Shown: positions 37,072 to 40,996 of the stretch, piece after piece | Layout: every line of letters begins with the position of its first letter | Position numbering within the stretch: position 1 is the stretch's first letter | From: a virus | DNA: 40,996 bases | Virus record (IMG/VR): IMGVR_UViG_3300031456_000012 | Coordinates: 1-40,996 of that record | Reading direction: 5' to 3' (one strand) | Notes under the pieces: generated by a model | The model's database searches: none | Told to the model about the DNA's origin: nothing | The model's input: only the letters and a program-made list of their open reading frames with translations | Program-made: the position numbers and the translations under genes

Positions 37072-37271
37072 TGACGGAGCGAAGGGGGAGCGCGCCGAGC
37101 GGATGGACTAGCCCGACCGCGATCCTCGCCACGCTCGCCCTGATATCCTCCGCCGGCTGGGCCTATGTCGGGATGACCCGCGACGACAGCAAAGAACTTC
37201 AGCGGCAAGTCAACGAACATACGCGCGACATCGCTGTGCTGCAAAGCCAGATGCGGCGGCTTGAGCGATGA
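37071..37271 (+). CDS. Small membrane-anchored coiled-coil protein, 66 aa
   Basis: One membrane helix (PTAILATLALISSAGWAYVG, about 15-34) followed by a charged helix (DDSKELQRQVNEHTRDIAVLQSQMRRLER). The N-in, C-out anchor plus periplasmic coiled coil resembles an inner-membrane spanin subunit or an antiholin. GTG 37071 shares its G with the previous TAG. Function inferred. Confidence 0.7.
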   Translation: MTERRGSAPSGWTSPTAILATLALISSAGWAYVGMTRDDSKELQRQVNEHTRDIAVLQSQMRRLER

Positions 37272-37645
37272 CCAAGGGCGTCTCCCTCCGCGATCACTTC
37301 GCTGTGCAGGTCAAATACGAGCGCGAGCTGCGCGAGGCTGACGACCGCAGGTATTCTGAGGTCCAGATCGAGCGGGCGCGGGCACTGTCCTATAAGGAAA
37401 TGGGCGATCAGAAGGCCCTTGAGCTGGCATACGCTCACCAGCAGTTCCTGAACGAAAAGGCCAACAACATTCGCACGCAGATCGACCGGGAGCGCGGCGA
37501 TCAGGTGAGCCGCGCCGAGTTCAAACCGATCGCTGACTTCATTGCCTCACAGCAGGGCGGGTCGAAGGTCTGGAACACCATCGTCGGCATTGCCTTGGTT
37601 CTGGCCGGCTTCGTCGTCGCGTGGCTGCTGAGAGGTGGAACATGA
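37268..37645 (+). CDS. Coiled-coil protein with C-terminal membrane anchor, 125 aa
   Basis: A long charged coiled coil (about 10-95: KYERELREADDRRYSEVQIERARAL...) ends in a single hydrophobic helix (TIVGIALVLAGFVVAWLL). A similar layout occurs in phage proteins annotated as holin-associated or spanin-like. ATG 37268 overlaps the preceding stop (ATGA) and its TGA overlaps the next ATG. Confidence 0.75.
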   Translation: MTKGVSLRDHFAVQVKYERELREADDRRYSEVQIERARALSYKEMGDQKALELAYAHQQFLNEKANNIRTQIDRERGDQVSRAEFKPIADFIASQQGGSKVWNTIVGIALVLAGFVVAWLLRGGT

Positions 37646-37917
37646 ATATCCAATGGCCCGACGCGCGTGGCTGGATCGGCTTCGGCTGCTTCCTGCTCGT
37701 GCTCGTCATCCTGGCGATGATCGCGTTCAAGTCGGACCTGCTCGAAAACGACGCCTTCCTGATCCTCGCCACGGCTATAGTCGTCACCGGCTGGGTCAAT
37801 GGGCCGGTAGGCTGGGCATATCAGGCAACGAAGGGCGGGGGCGAGGCCGCCGAGAGCAGCGCGCGCATTGCCGAAGCCGCTGCCGGCGTGGCGCAGGTTC
37901 AAGAGGTCAAGCGGTGA
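37642..37917 (+). CDS. Putative class II holin, 91 aa
   Basis: Two membrane helices, GFGCFLLVLVILAMIAF and DAFLILATAIVVTGWVNGPVGW, with a charged linker (KSDLLEND) and a soluble Ala/Glu tail. Size and topology fit class II holins, which form the lesion that triggers lysis. ATG 37642 overlaps the upstream stop. Confidence 0.75.
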   Translation: MNIQWPDARGWIGFGCFLLVLVILAMIAFKSDLLENDAFLILATAIVVTGWVNGPVGWAYQATKGGGEAAESSARIAEAAAGVAQVQEVKR

Positions 37918-38063
37918 CCTGCGCCCCACTCGCTCCCCTGACCGGCCCTGAGGCTGCTTTAGCGGCACTGTTGGCCCTGACCTTCTATGTTACATGCGCT
38001 TTGGTTTTTGATCGTAGGCTTAGAGCGGAGGTGGCGGGATGGTTTCGAGGATGGAGGGCATGA
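37914..38063 (+). CDS. Small membrane protein, 49 aa
   Basis: GTG 37914 overlaps the holin stop (GTGA). One hydrophobic helix (AALAALLALTFYVTCALVF) is followed by a basic, Trp-rich end (RRLRAEVAGWFRGWRA). May modulate the holin. Last gene of the late operon; 38064-38182 beyond it holds no gene and no clear terminator. Confidence 0.65.
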   Translation: MTCAPLAPLTGPEAALAALLALTFYVTCALVFDRRLRAEVAGWFRGWRA

Positions 38064-38159
38064 TGGGTGACGGCGGAAGCGGCGTCTAGCGCGCTCTACA
38101 AGAGCGGCAGAGGATTACAGGCTTAGGGCTCAGACCTTGAGAGAGGCGGTGGAGAGGCT

Positions 38160-38240
38160 GGGCGCATCCTTCGGACCGCGTGCTATGGCTTCGCCACGGA
38201 GCCAGCTTCGCCGTCTCCGCCCATCCGGGTAACGCCCGCT
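38160..38240 (+). repeat. Dispersed structured element, copy 9
   Basis: Plus strand, from GGGCGCA. Hairpin 1 is TCC-TTC-GGA (38167-38175). Inner stem of hairpin 2 is TGGC-TTC-GCCA, then GTCTCCGCCCATCCGGG aligning with the third hairpin. It is antisense to the 3' end of the gene 38183-38476 and faces copy 10. Confidence 0.7.
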
Positions 38241-38476
38241 TGCGCAGCGACCTCTCTTCCCAGCTCGGTCAGCTTCACCCTCGTCCCGTCTCGATCCTCT
38301 TCCTCGCTGAAGCCAGTTAGAAGGCCAGGAAACTTCTTGTTGATGAAGAACAGCGAAAAGGGGTTTGGCGACGGGCCCCATCTAACATCGACGCCGCGCT
38401 CTCCGCTCTTGGCGACCTCCACGAGCTGCTCAAGCTGGAACGAGTTAAGGGCTATAGCGATGTCTTCGGCGGTCAT
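38183..38476 (-). CDS. Hypothetical protein, 97 aa
   Basis: Not recognised. Helical N-terminus (TAEDIAIALNSFQLEQLVEVAKSG) and a winged-helix-like segment (FPGLLTGF, TRVKLTELGREVAAQAG) that suggests a small DNA-binding fold of the MarR type. The last 20 residues are read through copy 9 of the dispersed element. GGAG lies seven bases before ATG 38476. Confidence 0.7.
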   Translation of the reverse strand: MTAEDIAIALNSFQLEQLVEVAKSGERGVDVRWGPSPNPFSLFFINKKFPGLLTGFSEEEDRDGTRVKLTELGREVAAQAGVTRMGGDGEAGSVAKP

Positions 38477-38485
38477 AATCCACTC

Positions 38486-38623
38486 CTAGCGAAAGTCGGG
38501 CGAAACGCGAAGCGCCAAGACCGCGCAGACGGGCTTGGTCCGAAGGATGAGCACGCGGTGACGCTCGCCCCAAGCGAGCGGCATTCGCCCTGATCCTGTG
38601 GCCATCCTCCTTGTGTACCTCAT
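38486..38623 (-). CDS. Small repeat-derived ORF, 45 aa
   Basis: ATG 38623 overlaps the stop of the next upstream gene (ATGA). The product (MRYTRRMATGSGRMPLAWGE, then KPVCAVLALRVSPDFR) is mostly encoded by copy 10 of the dispersed element. It may be translated, but it is probably not a conserved functional protein. Confidence 0.4.
   Translation of the reverse strand: MRYTRRMATGSGRMPLAWGERHRVLILRTKPVCAVLALRVSPDFR
38507..38590 (-). repeat. Dispersed structured element, copy 10
   Basis: Minus strand, from GGGCG at 38590. Hairpin 1 is CGCTCGC-TTGGG-GCGAGCG, seven pairs. It shares 17 nt with copy 7 (GACCGCGCAGACGGGCT, plus strand 38519-38535) and ATCCTTCGGACC with copy 9. Together with copy 9 it brackets the gene 38183-38476. 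Confidence 0.75.
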
Positions 38624-38913
38624 GCCGATAGCTCGAGAAGCTGACGGGCCAGTTTCGGGATTGCTCGATCTGACCAGGCGCGTTCCCACGACCGAAAAAC
38701 GAGGCGCCCGTCCAGAACGGCGTCAAGCCGAGTGTAGCCGTTAGGCCAGGCGGGCGTCGGACCTTCGCGCAGCACCGACACGATGCCCGCGCGATGGACA
38801 TAGTCCCCCTCCCAGAAAGGACCGCGCGAGGTGCTGTTTCTCGTCAACCGCAGGAGTGGCCGGCTAAGCCCGCTGCGCGTTTCGTTATAGTCACCGCTTT
38901 TTGGTATCGTCAT
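38620..38913 (-). CDS. Hypothetical protein, 97 aa
   Basis: Not recognised. Begins MTIPKSGDYNETRSGLSRPL. Basic and aromatic with HRAGIVSVLREGPTPAWPNGYTRLD in the middle. GGGAGG lies six bases before ATG 38913, a strong ribosome site. First gene beyond attP in the leftward direction, so upon integration it lies at the prophage edge opposite the integrase and is a candidate lysogen-expressed gene. Confidence 0.7.
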   Translation of the reverse strand: MTIPKSGDYNETRSGLSRPLLRLTRNSTSRGPFWEGDYVHRAGIVSVLREGPTPAWPNGYTRLDAVLDGRLVFRSWERAWSDRAIPKLARQLLELSA

Positions 38914-39032
38914 GCGAACCTCCCGTGAACAGAATGTGCCGCCCGCTGTGCCGACGCGAACCGCTGCAAATCGCGCGTTCTGCGCGAACGGCGTTGACCG
39001 TAACGCGCGGAATCCCTAGGAAAACCGCCGCC

Positions 39033-39071
39033 GGAGACGTGGGTGAGTGGCTGAAACCAGCGGTTTGCTAA
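39033..39071 (+). other. attP: attP: 5' half of tRNA-Ser(GCU)
   Basis: Thirty-nine bases match tRNA-Ser(GCU) from base 1 to the end of the anticodon loop: acceptor strand GGAGACG (39033-39039), TG, D-stem GGT...ACC (39042-39044 and 39056-39058), A, anticodon stem GCGGT (39060-39064), loop TTGCTAA with anticodon GCT. Identity to a tRNA then stops. It lies 44 bp past the end of the integrase gene, the expected attP position. The rest of 38914-39114 holds no gene. Confidence 0.85.
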
Positions 39072-39114
39072 GTCTCTGGCGCGGCTCTTTCCCATCGTCA
39101 GAATATGGCAGATT

Positions 39115-40197
39115 TCAGCCATTTCCGCCACCTTTTTCGTCGGCAAACCGCTCGTCTTGTGCCGGATTTTGTGGCACCCCGTGAATCGCGGCGAGCTTTT
39201 CTTCCGGCGTCAGGTGAGCGAGATATCCTTCGGTCGTCTTGATCGACTTGTGCCCCAGGTTTAGCTGGAGGTCGTACAGGCTCCCGCGCCGCTCGCGCAG
39301 ATATTCGACGGCGTGAAGGTGGCGCAAATCGTGGAATCGGAAGCGGCGGAACGGGGCCTGATCCTGTGCCGCTTTCCGTGCCACGCGGCCGACCGTCGCG
39401 TAGAATTGCGCCGCGACGTTGGAAAAGCGCTCGCCGGCACCCCTCCAGAAAACGAATGGCGAACGGAGGAATTGCGGCTGGCGGTCGATGATCTCCAGCG
39501 CCTTGGTCGATAGTGGGACCTCGCGTACCGCCTTCCCCTTGGTCTCTTCCAGCGTGGCGGCCATGCGCTTGCGGTCCACGCGGTCATGCTCCAGCCCGGC
39601 GATCTCTTCCTCTCGCATCCCCGTCTCGCGGGCGAACTCGGCCATGTCGGTAAAGCGCGAGCCGATCGCCAGCACGGCCGCGATGCTGTCGGCCCGGGGA
39701 AGAATGATCTTGGCCTTGCGCTCCTTGAACCGGCTGCGGTCCATCATCCGCGCCGGATTTTCCTCGATCCATCCTTCGTCCACGCAATGGCCAAGCACGC
39801 TCGAGATGGCGGTAAGGTCGCGGCGAATCGTCGCGTTGGTCGTGCCGCACTTGCTCCGCGCCCGCACGATCTCCTTGAGCAGCGGGATGTCGATTTCGTG
39901 GATCTGCTTGCCGTCCAAATAGCGGCGCACCTGGCCAAGGCTCATAAGGTAGCGCTTGCCGGTTGAGGCCCCGATGCCAAGCTGCGTCCATGCGCCCGCC
40001 CATGAGACGACTGCGGCTTGCCACGACACGGGCTCGCCGGCGCCGAAATAAGCCCGGTCTTCCACCTGTTGCCGTAGCACCCTCATCCGGCGCTCCGCGA
40101 TTGCGAGAGAACGCGTTCGTAGGCTCTCTCGATACTCGATCCCCCGGACCTTGAAACGCGCCCAGTATATCCCATTCCTTTGATAGAGACCGCGCAT
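39115..40197 (-). CDS. int: Tyrosine recombinase / phage integrase
   Basis: 360 aa. N-terminal arm-binding region (GLYQRNGIYWARFKVRGIEYRESLRTRS), core-binding helical domain at about 55-150, catalytic domain with R195 (TGMREEEI), K near 220-222, H289-x-x-R292 in FHDLRHLH, H316 in LGHKSIKTTEGYL, and nucleophile Y325. It directs recombination between attP at 39033-39071 and the host tRNA-Ser gene. ATG 40197 overlaps the excisionase-like gene by 115 nt. Confidence 0.95.
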   Translation of the reverse strand: MRGLYQRNGIYWARFKVRGIEYRESLRTRSLAIAERRMRVLRQQVEDRAYFGAGEPVSWQAAVVSWAGAWTQLGIGASTGKRYLMSLGQVRRYLDGKQIHEIDIPLLKEIVRARSKCGTTNATIRRDLTAISSVLGHCVDEGWIEENPARMMDRSRFKERKAKIILPRADSIAAVLAIGSRFTDMAEFARETGMREEEIAGLEHDRVDRKRMAATLEETKGKAVREVPLSTKALEIIDRQPQFLRSPFVFWRGAGERFSNVAAQFYATVGRVARKAAQDQAPFRRFRFHDLRHLHAVEYLRERRGSLYDLQLNLGHKSIKTTEGYLAHLTPEEKLAAIHGVPQNPAQDERFADEKGGGNG

Positions 40198-40367
40198 AGG
40201 CGTCCTTTCGTGCGGAGTTGGCGCAGCTTGGCGATGTCGAACGTCCAGCGCCCAAACGGCTTTTCCGCGCCGGGTATTTCACCCCGAGCGGCCTTGTCTT
40301 GCAAGGTCCGAATGTCGAGACCCGTGATTAGGCTCGCTTCCCGGATTTTGCAGCGCTCAGCCGTCAT
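40083..40367 (-). CDS. Excisionase-like HTH protein, 94 aa
   Basis: MerR/AlpA-type winged helix: CKIREASLITGLDIRTLQDKAARGEIPGAEKPFGRWTFDIAKLRQL. The C-terminal GRVSRSGGSSIERAYERVL is also seen in relatives, so the 115-nt overlap with int is truly coding in both frames. Position directly before int suggests an excisionase or directionality factor. ATG 40367 overlaps the upstream stop by 11 nt and is chosen over 40472. A dispersed element ends 10 nt before it. Confidence 0.8.
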   Translation of the reverse strand: MTAERCKIREASLITGLDIRTLQDKAARGEIPGAEKPFGRWTFDIAKLRQLRTKGRLCAVSIKGMGYTGRVSRSGGSSIERAYERVLSQSRSAG

Positions 40368-40875
40368 GGCCCTCACCGCGCGAGGGATGCGACTCAGCGA
40401 AGCCCTCTTGGGCTGAGGCCGTAGGCTCGCAGCCCGGTCGGTTTGCCGACGCGCCCGAATAGGGTCGGTCACCCCCCGACATTATCCCCCTCCCCAGGCC
40501 TATCAGCGGGGTAATGCTATCTAGGGCTCGCCGCGCTATCTGTCCTCGATCCGCCGCTAGAATGGGGAGCGTGCCGGGGCCGTCCCTGAAAGCGAGCGCC
40601 GCATAAATGTCTTCACTGGCATAGAAGGACAGTGCATCTCGCGCCAATTTCAAGGAGCCCTCCGCTTCCTCCAGTATATCCTCTCGGCTATTCGAGGCGT
40701 TGAGGGCTGCATGGGCGCAAGCGGTTCCGAACACGATATGCGACTTGCTAATGCCGTCGATCACGTCATCGGGAAGCCGGTCCAGCATTTGCTTTCGCAC
40801 AGCCAGGGCGATGGCACGATACGGCTCAAGCTGCTTGTCCGCCAGCGCGTCGGCCAGTTCTTGCTCAAACGACAT
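40357..40875 (-). CDS. Hypothetical helical protein, 172 aa
   Basis: Helical protein with IVFGTACAHAALNASNSREDILEEAEGSLKLARDALSFYA in the middle; no family recognised. GAGAGG precedes ATG 40875, which is position 6 of the circle, so the gene continues the leftward operon across the join. The last 30 residues (containing ANRPGCEPTASAQEGFAESH) are encoded by copy 11 of the dispersed element. Confidence 0.8.
   Translation of the reverse strand: MSFEQELADALADKQLEPYRAIALAVRKQMLDRLPDDVIDGISKSHIVFGTACAHAALNASNSREDILEEAEGSLKLARDALSFYASEDIYAALAFRDGPGTLPILAADRGQIARRALDSITPLIGLGRGIMSGGDRPYSGASANRPGCEPTASAQEGFAESHPSRGEGHDG
40377..40456 (-). repeat. Dispersed structured element, copy 11
   Basis: Minus strand, from GGGCGCG at 40456. 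Hairpin 1 is GTCGG-CAAA-CCGAC. Hairpin 2 is GGGCTG/CAGCCC, a base-pair swap relative to copy 4 (GGGCTC/GAGCCC). It ends CATCCCTCGCGCG. It lies 10 nt upstream of the excisionase-like start codon. Confidence 0.8.
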
Positions 40876-40996
40876 TGCCTGCCTCTCTCGCTATTTGGTC
40901 AGTGGGCGTCATGGCCGGTCCTTCTTGCTGAATTGTGGTTCACCGTGCCGGACCTTGATTTCGACGCCTTCAGCCGCGAGGAGATCGAACAGGCCT
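40870..40996. repeat. Right copy of 127-bp terminal direct repeat
   Basis: Exact copy of bases 1-127; see the left copy. Its start includes the ATG of the gene at 40875, and its remainder repeats the 3' end of the 74-aa gene. Confidence 0.95.

Noticed and set aside
38092-38106. CGCTCT-ACA-AGAGCG hairpin as a terminator of the late operon
   Set aside because: No T-run follows on either strand, so intrinsic termination is not supported.
39033-39110. A complete phage-encoded tRNA-Ser gene
   Set aside because: Pairing partners for the anticodon stem, variable arm, T-arm and acceptor 3' strand are absent after 39071; only the 5' half is present.
3666-40456. Dispersed elements interpreted as a CRISPR array
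   Set aside because: Copies are kilobases apart, in both orientations, and partly coding. No regularly spaced repeat array was seen in the window.

Overview
The window is a complete, circular genome of a temperate, short-tailed (podovirus-like) bacteriophage, linearised at an arbitrary point. The first 127 bases (1-127) recur exactly as the last 127 (40870-40996), so the unit length is 40,869 bp and the leftward operon runs across the join. The DNA is GC-rich. An attachment site that copies the 5' half of a bacterial tRNA-Ser(GCU), together with the gene content, suggests an alphaproteobacterial host, most likely a sphingomonad. The host is an inference, not something read directly.

Layout. 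A divergent switch lies at 9.4-9.9 kb: a short XRE-type repressor on the minus strand sits between two operator-promoter pairs (PL near 9417-9444, PR near 9871-9899) that share the operator half-site TTGTAT. PL drives about 25 tightly coupled minus-strand genes from 9394 down to 1 and across the join to 40875. They encode ERF single-strand annealing protein, NinB, an HNH-like protein, a Lar-like anti-restriction protein, a PAPS-reductase-like PP-loop protein, many small proteins of unknown function, then an excisionase-like protein and a tyrosine integrase. attP lies just beyond the integrase, followed by three more minus-strand genes. PR drives a Cro-like gene and the right early operon (10.5-16.0 kb): a CII-like regulator, an MT-A70 methylase remnant, a DUF1643 protein, RusA, a GIY-YIG protein and a replication protein containing iteron-like repeats. 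The late region (16.2-38.1 kb, plus strand) holds fibre-like proteins, terminase, P22-type portal, scaffold, N4-gp56-type capsid protein, gp4- and gp10-like tail proteins, internal ejection proteins, a beta-helix tailspike and a membrane-protein lysis cassette. Three minus-strand loci (27.8, 28.9 and 33.9-34.4 kb) are inserted against late transcription, each with its own plausible promoter. They look like morons expressed in the lysogen.

Most genes are joined by NTGA, TGATG, TAATG or 8-nt overlaps, so translational coupling is pervasive. I used these junctions to choose most start codons and to recover genes shorter than 60 codons.

The most unusual feature is a family of eleven dispersed elements of about 65-90 bp, in both orientations, confined to the accessory arms (3.6-13.2 kb and 38.1-40.5 kb). 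Each begins GGGCG, follows with a short hairpin whose stem sequence differs between copies while pairing is kept, then a second hairpin and, in many copies, a tail related to GGCTTCGATCC. Copies sit at the ends of open reading frames, have been absorbed into the proteins as tails, and flank several small genes as inverted pairs.
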